Below are positions 18,096 to 29,110 of a stretch of DNA of 64,000 bases, piece by piece. Each line of letters opens with the position of its first letter. Position 1 is the stretch's first letter. The notes below the pieces were generated by a model. The model was not told the DNA's origin. It saw only the letters and a list, made by a program, of their open reading frames with translations, and did no database searches. Both the position numbers and the translations under genes were made by a program. This DNA is from Verrucomicrobiota bacterium (GTDB lineage Bacteria; Verrucomicrobiota; Verrucomicrobiia; Chthoniobacterales; UBA10450): contig QHRD01000003.1 in the NCBI GenBank assembly GCA_003220005.1, positions 1 to 64,000 on the forward strand, in the 5' to 3' direction.

Positions 18096-20201
18096 ATGCC
18101 CTGGCTTGGTCGTCATCGGTTGTTGGTCCTCGGGATGATTTGTGTTTTTTGGACCGGATTGATTTTTCTCGGCCACTTTTTTCCGAGGACGCCGTTTCTT
18201 TCGGCGCCGTGGCGCGGCGAACAAGGCTTCGAGGATTTGCTGCGGCAGGAAGGGCGAAAAACGGCGCCGCCTCGAGATTTCGTGTTTCTGGGGCTTGATC
18301 AAAGCACATTGCAATTGCCGCCGCTGACGCCTGAAGAGATCGCCGGCAATCGAGCGTTCGAACTGATGACAGCGCGGTCATTTCCGTGGTCCCGCGAAGT
18401 CTGGGCCGTTTTGCTAGACCGGCTGTTTGCGGCGGGCGCGCGCCTGGTCGTCTTCGATTTGCTTTTTAATCCGCCGAACGATGGCGATCCGCAATTTCAC
18501 GCCGCGCTCGATCGTTACTACGACAAAGTCGTCCTCGGCGCGAATTTCGATATGGAACATGGCGCGCAGGAGGTTACGCCAAACGATGTGCTGATTCCGC
18601 CGCCGCAACTGCTCGATGACCGGGTCGGCTACGTGAATTTCTGGCCCGATACGATTGACGGAAAAACTCGCGCTGCGGTTTATCAGGTTACGGACCGCCA
18701 GCTCGCGGGTTTGCCGCCGCACCCAAGCGAAGAAGTTTATGAATCTCTTGCCTCGCGCGCTCTAGCCAAAATCGGCCACGGAAATGACGTGCCGCGTGAT
18801 TTTCGTGGTCACATGATCCGTTTCACCGATCCGGAAGCGTTCGAAGCGCATCCGCTGTATGAGGTTTTCGATCCCAAACTCTGGCATGCGAATTACGCCG
18901 ACGGCGCGTTTTTTAAGGACAAGATAGTCATGATGGGACCGTCTGCGCAGGTGATGCACGACGTAGTCGATACGCCGCTCAGCCCAGCTACCTTGGGCCC
19001 GGTGGTTCATTTACAGGCGATGGCTGCCGCATTGGGCCATGAATTTCTTCGTGCGACGCCGCCGAAAGTTGAGCTGGCACTCGTGGCGGCGGCGGGGCTC
19101 ATTGCGTGGTCGCTCGTCTCGTTTCTGCGCAAGCCGTTGCTTTGCGTTGGGGGGCTCATTGTAATCATAGCCGCATATCTTGGAACGGCCCGATTGTTTT
19201 ACGATACGACCGGGCTGCTGCTGCTCACGGTGCCCGTACTGGCCGCCCTCTCGCTGAGTGGATCGTTTTCGCTCGGTTTCGAATACGCCCTGGAGCGGCT
19301 GGAGAAAGTGCGCACCCGGCGCACATTGGAACGCTACGTCTCGAAAAACCTGGTCAAGGAAGTCTTGGACAATCCGGACAGCTACTACAGCACACTTCGC
19401 GGCGCGCGCGTGCCTGTCACGATTCTATTCTCGGACTTGATCGGGTTCACCACGTTGTCGGAGAAGGCCGATCCTGAAGCGTTAGTCGCGCAGCTCAATG
19501 AGCATCTCACGCAAATGACTTCCGTCGTTTTCAGCAACGGTGGTACGCTCGATAAATTCATTGGCGACGCGATCATGGCGGTATGGGGGAATGTGCGCAG
19601 TCTTGGCGTGGCGCAGGATGCGAAAAATTGTGCACGCGCGGCGCTGGGCATGCGGCGAGAACTGAGAGAGCTCAATCAACAATGGCGTGATCAAGGTCGC
19701 ATGGGACTGGGCATGGGGATCGGCATCAATCAAGGCGAAGTGATTGTTGGCAATATTGGTTCGCAGGAGCGAATGGACCCCACAGTTATTGGCGACTCGG
19801 TTAACCTGGCATCGCGGCTTGAAGGTCTCACGCGTATTTATGGCGTCGATATTTTGCTTGGCGCGAGCGCCGCCGAATTGGTGCGCGACGAATTTCATCT
19901 GCGCTCAATTGCCCGGGTGCAGGTGAAAGGCAAAAGCAAACCGGTGGACGTCTTCACGCTTATCGGGGCTCGAAATGAAGAGGTCGATCCGCAACTCCTG
20001 AAGTGGCTCGAGTCTTACGAAGAAGGGTTCGACAAATTCCGCACACGCGATTTTATCCAGGCAAAAATTCTGTTCTCGCGCTTTCTCGAATTCTATCCGG
20101 AGGATCTGTTGGCCAAGATGTATCTCGATCGCGCGCTCGAATATGAACAAGCTCCGCCCGACGAAGCGTGGGAAGCTGTGGAAGTCTTCAAGAAAAAATA
20201 A
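18096..20201 (+). CDS. CHASE2 domain plus adenylate/guanylate cyclase
   Basis: Extracytoplasmic CHASE2-like region, TM helices, cyclase motifs VTILFSDLIGFTTLSEKADPE, GGTLDKFIGDAIMAVWG, GINQGEVIVGNIGS. Confidence 0.9.
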   Translation: MPWLGRHRLLVLGMICVFWTGLIFLGHFFPRTPFLSAPWRGEQGFEDLLRQEGRKTAPPRDFVFLGLDQSTLQLPPLTPEEIAGNRAFELMTARSFPWSREVWAVLLDRLFAAGARLVVFDLLFNPPNDGDPQFHAALDRYYDKVVLGANFDMEHGAQEVTPNDVLIPPPQLLDDRVGYVNFWPDTIDGKTRAAVYQVTDRQLAGLPPHPSEEVYESLASRALAKIGHGNDVPRDFRGHMIRFTDPEAFEAHPLYEVFDPKLWHANYADGAFFKDKIVMMGPSAQVMHDVVDTPLSPATLGPVVHLQAMAAALGHEFLRATPPKVELALVAAAGLIAWSLVSFLRKPLLCVGGLIVIIAAYLGTARLFYDTTGLLLLTVPVLAALSLSGSFSLGFEYALERLEKVRTRRTLERYVSKNLVKEVLDNPDSYYSTLRGARVPVTILFSDLIGFTTLSEKADPEALVAQLNEHLTQMTSVVFSNGGTLDKFIGDAIMAVWGNVRSLGVAQDAKNCARAALGMRRELRELNQQWRDQGRMGLGMGIGINQGEVIVGNIGSQERMDPTVIGDSVNLASRLEGLTRIYGVDILLGASAAELVRDEFHLRSIARVQVKGKSKPVDVFTLIGARNEEVDPQLLKWLESYEEGFDKFRTRDFIQAKILFSRFLEFYPEDLLAKMYLDRALEYEQAPPDEAWEAVEVFKKK

Positions 20202-20369
20202 CGATTCATCTGCAGACGCGCCAATCGCAAAGGAGCTCACAATCTTGCGATGCGTTGCACCAGTTCATTGCGTGACTGTTACCCCGTCTGATCGTCTGCA
20301 TACGGTTAATGGATCTTCATTCGTAGTTCGTTAGGAAATCGGTTCAGTAAGGCCGCGTTTTCGCTGCTC

Positions 20370-20491
20370 AAAAAAATTCCAAAAAAATCTAAAAAAAAGC
20401 TTGCCACCATCCCTGCCCTTCGTTTAGACGAGAGGCTGGCGGACAAAAAGGCCTGTTTAAGCGTTCAAAAAAAATTGAAAAAAAAGCTTGT
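20370..20491. promoter_or_regulatory. Phased A-tracts upstream of the TonB receptor gene (probable curved DNA)
   Basis: A7-TTCC-A7-TCT-A8 and A8-TTG-A8 with about 10-11 bp periodicity; exact A8GCTTG copies at 20391 and 20478. Confidence 0.5.
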
Positions 20492-20539
20492 CAGGCTTTG
20501 GAAAGTTTAATAAACGCCACCTTAGACCTAACCAAACCA

Positions 20540-23500
20540 ATGGAGAAACTAATGATAAAGAACGTGCTAAATAAACTCGGATTCGTGCGCGTCGCACTCG
20601 TGGCGGGCGCCGGATTTCCATTCATTATAGCAACGAACGGATTTGCTCAGGCGCCACCACCGCCGCCACCAGCGGGCGGTGCTGCACCTGCTGCAGAGGT
20701 TGAGCGAGTAATCGTGACCGGATCGTTGATTCCGACTGCAGAAGAAGTTGGTCCAAATCCGGTGTTCAGCTTGAACCGCGACCTGATTAACAAATCAGGC
20801 ACCGGCACCACCACGGAACAGCTGCTCCAGAGGCAGCCGATCATGAATGGGTCCAATGTCCCGGTTAACAATAACGGAACAGGCCAGTCTGGTCCAACCG
20901 GTACTGCCGCGATCGCGCTGCACGGCTTGGATCCTGGCGCCACGCTGGTGCTACTCGACCGCCGCCGCGTTGCGCCGTTTCCGGGAGCGGCCAACTCCGG
21001 GTACGCTTTCGTTGATCTAACTTCGATCCCGATCACCGCGACACAGAGCATCGACATCCTGAAAGACGGCGCTTCGACCACCTACGGTGCGGACGCGGTT
21101 GCGGGCGTGGTGAACTTTAACCTGTACAAGGACTATCGTGGCGCGCAGGTGACCATCCAGTATGGCGACTCGGCCACCGGCAACGCAACAGGAAACGGAT
21201 CAGACGACGCCGAGTACAGAGGCGACCTTCTCTTTGGAGTGGGCAACGACACAACCAGTATCACTGGCGACATCTTCTATTACAAACATCACGACATGTT
21301 CAACCATGATCGGCAGAACTCGCTTAACCCGCCGTTCCTGAGTTCGAACTCGGTGCCGTGGAACCTTCAGTTGCAAACGGCGGCCATCGAAGCAACGGGC
21401 GTCGTTCTGCCGCCGAACCTGGCATCGAGAACGACAATTTACGGTACGCCTCCGGACTTTTCCAATGGATTGAGCCCGACGAGCGATTATATCTACTTCC
21501 AAAACCGTGTCAGATCGTCCACTGGCATTCTTCCTGGGTTTAACTTCAACCTGTATTCGAGCTCGTGGCCGCGACAGGAGCGCTGGGGTGGTTATGGGGC
21601 TTTCGAGCACAAAATCTGCGACGATCAGTTGCGGCTATTTGGCGATTTCTATTATGTAGAAGCCAAAACGCACGATGAACTTGCGCCAGACGCTACGGGC
21701 AGTTTCATCACGCCTGGTTCCCCGACGCGCTACATTCCGCCCAATCATCCGTTCCCGGATCCAAACAACCCGCCGTATGGCGGTTTCACCCCTGCGCAAG
21801 TTGGGATGCCTGCGGACGCGTTCAATCCGTTCAACCCGTTCGAGCAGATCATCACAGGCGGCACTCGGGCGCGCTTATTCGATTTTGGCAACCGCCAATT
21901 CGACAACGAAAATGTCGCCGAGCGTTTCACGGTCGGTGTAAAAGGCGACAAGCTGTTTAACGGAACATGGGGCTACGATGGTGCGTTCATGTACAGCCAG
22001 ATCACGCAGTATTCGCGGGCCATAGTTAGTGATGGTGGGCGGGTCAACCGGATTTTGAACGCGAACGACTCGCTGTTTGATCCCACATCGAGTGACTTTA
22101 TCGGGCAGACGATTCCGTACAATCCGTTTGGGGATACACAGCACGTGGTGGACCCGAACAATACTCCGCTGGTTGCCTTTGCGACGCAGAACAACAAGGG
22201 CTGGGCCACGTCCAAGCTTGCAACGCTGGACATGAACATTTACACTACCGACCTGTTCGATTTGCCGGCAGGCGGCGTGGGTCTGGCTTTTGGCGGCTCG
22301 TTTAACCGTGAAAGCTACAACGTCCAGGTGGACGACCAGACCCGCATCGAAAACGGTATACCGAATATTGCGGCCGGGCGCAAATCGTGGGGGATTTATG
22401 CGGAAACGCTCATTCCGATTTTCAGCCCGAAGTGGAACATACCAGGCTTTCACTCACTGGAATTGTCGGCCGGTGTCCGGTACGACGAGTGGCTGAACAA
22501 CGATACCAATGCGGCGGTGCCCAAGTTTGGGCTTCGCTGGCAGCCGTTCGACGAGAGCCTGACTATTCGCAGCACCTGGGGTGAAGGCTTCCTTGAGCCG
22601 TCGATGGTGCAGTTGTACGGGCCTAAACGATTCCTTCTGGCGCCAATTGGGGGTACTACATGTGCTCCTGTGGCGGTGTTTGGTCCTTGCGGGAGCCCTG
22701 GCAACCCAGTCGTGGACGTGACCAATCCGGAAGAAACCGTCGAGCAGCTTCCCAACAGAGACCTCCACCCGGAACATGATCGTACCTGGACTGCAGGCGT
22801 CGTTTATACGCCAAAGTGGATTCCTTCCAAGTTTGGGACATTGACGTTGACGGCGGATTTATGGGATGTCGAGCGCTCTGGGGTTGCGATGTTCTTCGCT
22901 CCTACCTCGATCCTTGACACATACAACGCCGCCGGTTTTCCGTTGAGCCTGGCAGTCATATCGCCCAACCAGCCGAGGATTGGGAATCCACCGCAGGTGC
23001 TGTTTGACCAACAAGGCAACCTCGCCGGGGTTTCAACCCCTTATACTAACGGCGGACGTGTCCGGGCGAACGGTGTTGACCTCGGTCTTCAGTGGCAAGG
23101 TCCAGATTGGCCGTTCGGTACATTGTCGCTCTTAGCCCGGTGGACTTATCTGAACGAGTTCGTGGTCAACTACCCGCAACAAAGGCCGTACCAAGTAGCC
23201 GGCAGATCCAGTTCCGAGTGGTATATTGGCAGCTTTTTCGGAGACGCAACTAATCCCCAAGCCTGGTTGAAATGGAGAGGGGACACCACGCTCGACTGGA
23301 CGTGGCACAACTGGGATATGAACTGGACTTGGCATTTCCTGGATGGATACAATGAGCAGCTCTTCGCCCTACGGTTGGATGGTTTCAATAAGGACCACTT
23401 TGTGCATCCTACTAACTTTATAGATGCGCAGCTCTCCTACACCCTGATCTTCACGCCTCCGGTAGAAGCAGCGCCGGTGCCTGGATATTCCAAGGGCGGC

Positions 23501-23728
23501 AAGGAAGTGGCAGGCAAGGAGAAGGAAACGCCACCGGTTCCTTACGTCATGCCTTGCTGGAAGAATATCCTTAACAACACCACGTTCACCGTTGGTGTGC
23601 AAAACATCTTCGATCAATCGCCCCCATACGCGCAGGGAATCGAGTTTAGTAACTCCATCGGCTACCCCGGTGGTCTCTATGACAACATCGGGCGGTTCTG
23701 GTACGTGAGGATGATCAAGAAGTTCTAA
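20540..23728 (+). CDS. TonB-dependent receptor
   Basis: Plug motif ERVIVTGSLIPTAEEVGPNPVFSLNRDLIN, DILKDGASTTYGADAVAGVVNF, C-terminal NTTFTVGVQNIFDQSPPYAQ...GRFWYVRMIKKF. Confidence 0.93.
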   Translation: MEKLMIKNVLNKLGFVRVALVAGAGFPFIIATNGFAQAPPPPPPAGGAAPAAEVERVIVTGSLIPTAEEVGPNPVFSLNRDLINKSGTGTTTEQLLQRQPIMNGSNVPVNNNGTGQSGPTGTAAIALHGLDPGATLVLLDRRRVAPFPGAANSGYAFVDLTSIPITATQSIDILKDGASTTYGADAVAGVVNFNLYKDYRGAQVTIQYGDSATGNATGNGSDDAEYRGDLLFGVGNDTTSITGDIFYYKHHDMFNHDRQNSLNPPFLSSNSVPWNLQLQTAAIEATGVVLPPNLASRTTIYGTPPDFSNGLSPTSDYIYFQNRVRSSTGILPGFNFNLYSSSWPRQERWGGYGAFEHKICDDQLRLFGDFYYVEAKTHDELAPDATGSFITPGSPTRYIPPNHPFPDPNNPPYGGFTPAQVGMPADAFNPFNPFEQIITGGTRARLFDFGNRQFDNENVAERFTVGVKGDKLFNGTWGYDGAFMYSQITQYSRAIVSDGGRVNRILNANDSLFDPTSSDFIGQTIPYNPFGDTQHVVDPNNTPLVAFATQNNKGWATSKLATLDMNIYTTDLFDLPAGGVGLAFGGSFNRESYNVQVDDQTRIENGIPNIAAGRKSWGIYAETLIPIFSPKWNIPGFHSLELSAGVRYDEWLNNDTNAAVPKFGLRWQPFDESLTIRSTWGEGFLEPSMVQLYGPKRFLLAPIGGTTCAPVAVFGPCGSPGNPVVDVTNPEETVEQLPNRDLHPEHDRTWTAGVVYTPKWIPSKFGTLTLTADLWDVERSGVAMFFAPTSILDTYNAAGFPLSLAVISPNQPRIGNPPQVLFDQQGNLAGVSTPYTNGGRVRANGVDLGLQWQGPDWPFGTLSLLARWTYLNEFVVNYPQQRPYQVAGRSSSEWYIGSFFGDATNPQAWLKWRGDTTLDWTWHNWDMNWTWHFLDGYNEQLFALRLDGFNKDHFVHPTNFIDAQLSYTLIFTPPVEAAPVPGYSKGGKEVAGKEKETPPVPYVMPCWKNILNNTTFTVGVQNIFDQSPPYAQGIEFSNSIGYPGGLYDNIGRFWYVRMIKKF

Positions 23729-23752
23729 GCATCGCAGAGCGCAGTTTTACAA

Positions 23753-23783
23753 AGAGGCAGTCCCGTTCGGGGCTGCCTCTTTT
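23753..23783 (+). terminator. Rho-independent terminator after the TonB receptor gene
   Basis: AGAGGCAGTCCCG-TTCG-GGGCTGCCTCTTTT hairpin. Confidence 0.85.
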
Positions 23784-23891
23784 GCTGTACGCTGGTTCCC
23801 GCAATCACCGTTAACAGAAAGCGACGAAGACAACGGAAAAAACGTTCAGGCTTCGGAGGAAGCGATTTCGTGTTAGGCTGCGCCGGTCGAT

Positions 23892-25829
23892 TTAGCGCGC
23901 GGCACGCGCGCGAGCCGTGGCGAGGTTGGCGCGGATGCTTTCGCTGTCGGGCGCGAGGCCTTGCGCAATCTCTAATTCGCGAACCGCGTCGGCGTAGCGG
24001 CCGAGGTTGAACAGCGAGATGCCGAGGTTTTCGTGCGCTGAAACAAGCGCGGGTGCCAGCCGCAGCGCGGCTTCGTAGTGCGGCAGAGCATCAGCAAAAC
24101 GACCGACGTGGGCGAGAGCGTTGGCCCAGTTGTATTGGGCATCAGGAAGATTCGGGTCCGCGCGCACTGCCGCCGCGTATTGCGCCAGCGCCTCGTCGGT
24201 CTGACCGAAATTGGCGAGGATGTTAGCAGCGTTATTATGGGCGAGGGCGAAATCGGGGCGGAGCCGGATCGCAGCTTCGTAGCATGCGAGCGCCTCTGCA
24301 TTGCGGCCTTGCTCATGACGCACATTGCCGAGTTCATAATGCGCGTCGGCGAGTGTAGGCAATTGTGCAAGCGCGAGCTCGAATTGCGTAGCGGCTTCGT
24401 CGAGTCGGCCGGCAGCGTCGAGCGCAACGGCGTAGTTATAGTGCACCTTTGGGTAGTTCGGCAGGAAACGCACCGCAGTCTCGTAAGCAGCGAGGGCTTC
24501 GGGGGCGCGCCCCGCGTTAGAGAGCGCGCTGGCCAGCTCACCGTATGGGCGGGGGCTATCCGGTCGCTTCGCGATGTTGTCCTGCCAAATCGAAATGGCA
24601 GAGCGGTAGTCGATGTTGCGCCTCGCGGTGAGCGTGCCGAAGAGGATCGCGATTGCAATGAATACGGCCACGCTGCGACGGCCGAGGATACGCCACACGC
24701 CAGCCACGATGGCGGCGATGATCGCGGCCAGCGGCAAATACATGCGGTGCTCCGCGATGGTTTGTGTCGCAAGTGGCAACACGCTCGAAGTCGGCGCGAG
24801 CAGGAGAAATAACCACGCGCCCAGAAAACCCCACGTCGGGCGCCAGGCGAGCGCAATGAGCGTGGCGCCTAGGAGCGCCAGCAGCAGCGCGGCTTGTGGC
24901 CAGACTTCAGTGAGGGAGTTGTTTGTTACTATGCCGTAGTCGAGCACCAGCGGGGTGGGCCAGAATGCGAGTCGCAGGTAATGTATGAGCGCGCCGCATT
25001 GGGTGAGCAGATAATGCCACGGCGTAATGCCGAGGCCGAAGCCGGCTGTCGCACCGCGATTGCCTGCTTGCGTGACGAGCCAACCGAGTAACAGCCATGT
25101 CGCCGCGAGTCCGCTGTAAAACCATGGCCGCCGACGCAGCGCTTCCCGAAACGTACGGGCGAAAAAAATGCGGTCGTACAGCAGCACGAGCAACGGCGCG
25201 GCATACATCACTTCCTTCGTTGCCATACCGAGCAGGCACGTGATAACGGCAAGCGCGTGCCAGCGCGCGGGTGTACGCGAGTCCACCCCTCGAATCGACG
25301 CGTATAACGTCAATAACAGGAACAATCCCGCAAGCGACTCGGCGCGTTGTGAAATGTAAGTTACCGATTCGGTCTGGAGAGGGTGTAGCGTCCACAGCGC
25401 GGCCACGGCGAACGCGAGCGGGGTCGCGTCGGCCGCGAATTTCGCAGCGAGCGGTCGGGACCGCAACGTCCGGCGCACGACGCCGAACAGTGTTAGCGCG
25501 GCCAACACATGGATTGCAAGATTGAGCGCATGATAGCCGCGGACGTCGGTGCCTCCGAGGGCCCAATTGAGCGCGAAGGAAAAATTGACAAGCGGTCGTC
25601 CCCCTGCTGGCTGACCGCTGTGTGGCGGCGCGAGTGCGATCGGGAGCGCAAGCGTGCGGATCGTCGCGTTTTCTACGATGGCGGGGAGATCATCAAAAAT
25701 AAACGGCCCGCGAAAACTATTGGCCCATGCCACTAGTGCGGCGGCGGTAAGTAGCGCAGCGGCGACGAAGATTCCGGCGCGGCTAGAATCCGGGGGCGAA
25801 CGCAAAATTTTGCCCTTGGCGCGCACCAT
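23892..25829 (-). CDS. Integral membrane TPR protein, TMTC/O-mannosyltransferase-like
   Basis: Multi-TM N-terminal half (FIFDDLPAIVENATI..., HALNLAIHVLAALTLF, LQTESVTYISQRAE) and C-terminal TPR array. Confidence 0.82.
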   Translation of the reverse strand: MVRAKGKILRSPPDSSRAGIFVAAALLTAAALVAWANSFRGPFIFDDLPAIVENATIRTLALPIALAPPHSGQPAGGRPLVNFSFALNWALGGTDVRGYHALNLAIHVLAALTLFGVVRRTLRSRPLAAKFAADATPLAFAVAALWTLHPLQTESVTYISQRAESLAGLFLLLTLYASIRGVDSRTPARWHALAVITCLLGMATKEVMYAAPLLVLLYDRIFFARTFREALRRRPWFYSGLAATWLLLGWLVTQAGNRGATAGFGLGITPWHYLLTQCGALIHYLRLAFWPTPLVLDYGIVTNNSLTEVWPQAALLLALLGATLIALAWRPTWGFLGAWLFLLLAPTSSVLPLATQTIAEHRMYLPLAAIIAAIVAGVWRILGRRSVAVFIAIAILFGTLTARRNIDYRSAISIWQDNIAKRPDSPRPYGELASALSNAGRAPEALAAYETAVRFLPNYPKVHYNYAVALDAAGRLDEAATQFELALAQLPTLADAHYELGNVRHEQGRNAEALACYEAAIRLRPDFALAHNNAANILANFGQTDEALAQYAAAVRADPNLPDAQYNWANALAHVGRFADALPHYEAALRLAPALVSAHENLGISLFNLGRYADAVRELEIAQGLAPDSESIRANLATARARAAR

Positions 25830-25960
25830 GAACGACCTTCATTATCTCTCGGCTCTTCAGGAAATCACCCTTAAATTTGATAAACAGAATTTGGTTATAA
25901 GTCATACCGATGGCCACGACGCCCCAGGATACAGGCTAGACTGCACAGCGTTTTTGGCGC

Positions 25961-28312
25961 TCAACGAGAGGCGGCAGCAGCACTTGGTTCCGTGGCAGTG
26001 CGAAGGGGCGTGTTGATCCGATAGCGAGCGATATCGCCTTCAAGAATATTGGCCAACGCCGAGTTCTGCCAGGCGTTCGCTAATTGAAGTCCTCTTTCGG
26101 CGGTTACTCTCGCCTCGGTGAATCGACCGTTCTCGGCATAGGCAGCGCCCAAAGTTCGTAAGATTGCTGGGTTCTTGTCGCCGGATAATTGATTCGCCCG
26201 TTTTGCCAATGACAGCGCCTGGTTTCCGTTTCGAATCCAAGTTTCTGGAAAAGTTGCCAGCACCCAGGCAAGATTATTCAAAGAATCAACCGAATCTGGC
26301 TCGGCGGCGAGCGCATTTTGCCAATGTGCAATTCCCTCGCTCGGGCGACCTTTTTGGAAAAGAGCAAGACCAATGTTGTTTTCTGCCGCCGGATACGCGG
26401 GCTGGCTTTTTAGCGCGTGTTCGTAGGCCGCGATCGCGTCGTCAACGCGGCCTTTTTGCAGCAAGTCATTCCCCAACAGGTAGTATGCCTCTGGATAGTT
26501 GGGCTGCTCTTGTACAGCTTCTCGATAATGGGTGATGGCTTCGTCTATTTGGCCATTCTGATCGAGCGCGATTCCCAAGTTGTAATGCGCAGCGGGATAA
26601 CGAGCCTGGATCGATAATGTTTTCTCGTACGCGGCGATTGCGTCCTGCGAGTCTCCTTTTTTCCATAGCGCGTTTCCCAGGTTGAACTGCGCCTGCGCGT
26701 CATTGGGATATTCCTTAAGATACGCTTGTAAATGGGTGATCACCTCGTCCGTGCGTCCTTTTTTTCTCAAAGCAAGAATGAGGTTGGTCTGTATGTCGGG
26801 ATAACCGGGAGCTATGTTGAGCGCCTTCTCAAATTGCTCGATCGCTTCGTCCAGGTGGCCGTGGTTAGCCAGGTAATCCCCGAGCCCGTCATGGGCCATA
26901 AAATTCCCCGAGGTCACGGCAAGGGCATGGCCCCAGAGCGACTCGCCGTTGCGCCAGTAGGAAGCCTGGATGTGAGCGCACCAAGCCAAAAGAATAATGG
27001 CAAGGCCTCCCGACAGGGCCAGAATCCCTTGGTAGGGACGGCGCGTTGCGCTCTCCGGACTCACCAGCGGAGCGTCCTTACCATGATGCGCCTTGCCGTC
27101 ACGACGTTTTGCCAACATCAACAAGGCGTCTGAGACGCCCCAGACAATCAGAATGCAAAAGCCGATCTGGGGCAAATAAGTGTATCGATCGGCATGCGCT
27201 TGTGATCCCACCTGAATCAATCCAATTACCGGAAGGAGCATGACCAGGTACCAAAACCAACCTGTGATTAGGTACGGCGATTTGTGCCGCACCGCGATTG
27301 CACCTGCGCTCACCAAGCCGAGCAGCACAATAGCCACACCAATTTCCCAAACCCGCAGTTGATCTCCTGGATGGGGATAAAAAACTGCCAGGTCCATCGG
27401 CCAAATCATTTGCTTCACGTAAATCACGCATGAGACGAGCCCGTTACCGATTCGCGAGACCAGAGGCAGTTGTTCGCCGCGGGCCAGACTTGAATGTTGT
27501 GCCCAGAGAGTAGCCAGTCCGTCGGCAACGGAGAGCGCTAACAGTGGAACTTTTTCAAGGACCAGTTGCCTGATTGATGATCGGCCGGTGAAACGGTTGA
27601 GTGGCCAATAGTCGAGCAGTAACAGGACGAAAGGCATGGTCACCAGCATTGATTTGGACAAGAGGCCGAGCGCGAACACGATCGACATCGTTAAGTAGCG
27701 GCCAATCGAGGGAGATTTGGCATAGCGGGCGTAAGCGGCGAGCGTGAGCATGAAGAATACGGCGCTCAGAACATCTTTGCGCTCGGAAATCCAGGCGACA
27801 GATTCGACCCGCAGTGGGTGGATCGCGAAAACCGCCGCCACGAAGGCGCTCCGCCAAACCGCGCCTGTCATTTGTTGTAATACGAGAAACAACAAGACGA
27901 CTGCGATGGTGTGGAGGACAACATTTGTAAAGTGATGACCGCCGGCGCGGACTCCCCACAGCTGGCAGTCGAGCATATGCGACAGAGTCGTCAGTGGATG
28001 CCAATTGGCCGATTGCGTGCCGGTGAATGCATGGGCGACACCGCTAATGGTTAATCCATGGGCGACGTTTGGATTCGCATAAACATACTCGTTGTCATCG
28101 TAGTTAACGAAGTCGTAGCGGGTGGTCTGGCCAAACGCCAGCCAGGTAATGACGACTAGGAAAAAACAGACGCCCAAAACCTGGCGGCGTGCGGATGACT
28201 TAGCCTGTGGTGAACCTACGGAAGCCATAATTCGCAGTCCGATAACCGAGCCGAAGCGCTTGGGCAAGGATTTGCCTGTCGAGGACAAAATCGTTGGTAG
28301 GCCAGCAGCCAC
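25961..28312 (-). CDS. Integral membrane TPR protein, TMTC-like, paralogue of the downstream gene
   Basis: YDFVNYDDNEYVYANPNVAHGLT, HPLTTLSHMLDCQLWG, HPLRVESVAWISERKDVLSAVFF, then TPR repeats. Confidence 0.85.
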   Translation of the reverse strand: MAAGLPTILSSTGKSLPKRFGSVIGLRIMASVGSPQAKSSARRQVLGVCFFLVVITWLAFGQTTRYDFVNYDDNEYVYANPNVAHGLTISGVAHAFTGTQSANWHPLTTLSHMLDCQLWGVRAGGHHFTNVVLHTIAVVLLFLVLQQMTGAVWRSAFVAAVFAIHPLRVESVAWISERKDVLSAVFFMLTLAAYARYAKSPSIGRYLTMSIVFALGLLSKSMLVTMPFVLLLLDYWPLNRFTGRSSIRQLVLEKVPLLALSVADGLATLWAQHSSLARGEQLPLVSRIGNGLVSCVIYVKQMIWPMDLAVFYPHPGDQLRVWEIGVAIVLLGLVSAGAIAVRHKSPYLITGWFWYLVMLLPVIGLIQVGSQAHADRYTYLPQIGFCILIVWGVSDALLMLAKRRDGKAHHGKDAPLVSPESATRRPYQGILALSGGLAIILLAWCAHIQASYWRNGESLWGHALAVTSGNFMAHDGLGDYLANHGHLDEAIEQFEKALNIAPGYPDIQTNLILALRKKGRTDEVITHLQAYLKEYPNDAQAQFNLGNALWKKGDSQDAIAAYEKTLSIQARYPAAHYNLGIALDQNGQIDEAITHYREAVQEQPNYPEAYYLLGNDLLQKGRVDDAIAAYEHALKSQPAYPAAENNIGLALFQKGRPSEGIAHWQNALAAEPDSVDSLNNLAWVLATFPETWIRNGNQALSLAKRANQLSGDKNPAILRTLGAAYAENGRFTEARVTAERGLQLANAWQNSALANILEGDIARYRINTPLRTATEPSAAAASR

Positions 28313-28429
28313 ATCGCAGATTCTCGGCGTAACAGCCGTCGGCTACAACACATGCCCCGAAGAGCCTCCTGGGTGCCTACGTGCCGAGTCCCAAGGAGCC
28401 AAATAGGTTTGTAATCGATCGCGACGCAG

Positions 28430-29110
28430 TCATTTTTTCTCCGATGTCGAAGTTTTCGTTTTTATCGCTTCATCGATCAATCTGTGCAATTCCTCAGGGG
28501 TGGCCTCATTCGTTCCCATTTGATGTTTATCGATAAAGAGTGTCGGCGCGACTTTGACCCCCAGCGACTTGGCGCGATCTTGATCAGAATCGAGGCGCTC
28601 CCTGACTTTATCACTCTTCAAGTCATTTCTAAACTGATGCATATCCAGTCCCAGCGTTTCCGCATAGGAATCAAACAGCATTGACGGGTAGTCAGAGCTG
28701 CTCCAAACAGGCTGGTCCCGAAACAACATGTCGTGCATTTCCCAGAAGCGGCCTTGCAGGCCTGCTGCTTCGGCAGCCAGGGCGGCATCGTGCGAGTGCT
28801 GGTGCATCGCGAGCGGAAAATTGCGAAAGATTACCCGCACGCTCGGGTGATACTCTTTTGTCACCTGATCGAGAAACGTGGCGAGATTCTTACAGGACGG
28901 ACACTCGAAGTCTCCGAATTCTTCCAACGTAACCGGAGCGTTCGTGTTCCCGCGGATGTGAACGGATTTCACAACGCCTCTTGCAGAGATTCTTTTCTCC
29001 GAGGAGACATCGAGGCGAGGCGGCTGCATTGTTTGAGAGAGCAGCGCGCCGCCAACGAGCACGGCCGATGCGTTCGCACCAACAACGATGAAAGGCAAAC
29101 CCCGCTTCAT
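28430..29110 (-). CDS. DsbA-family thioredoxin-fold protein
   Basis: VTLEEFGDFECPSCKNLATFL (CPSC active site), VRVIFRNFPLAMHQHSHDAALAAEAAGLQGRFWEMHDMLF. Confidence 0.9.
   Translation of the reverse strand: MKRGLPFIVVGANASAVLVGGALLSQTMQPPRLDVSSEKRISARGVVKSVHIRGNTNAPVTLEEFGDFECPSCKNLATFLDQVTKEYHPSVRVIFRNFPLAMHQHSHDAALAAEAAGLQGRFWEMHDMLFRDQPVWSSSDYPSMLFDSYAETLGLDMHQFRNDLKSDKVRERLDSDQDRAKSLGVKVAPTLFIDKHQMGTNEATPEELHRLIDEAIKTKTSTSEKK

Noticed and set aside
23972-24856. Alternative-frame ORF (294 aa) within the TPR membrane protein gene
   Set aside because: Same-strand shadow ORF in a GC-rich gene; biased composition.
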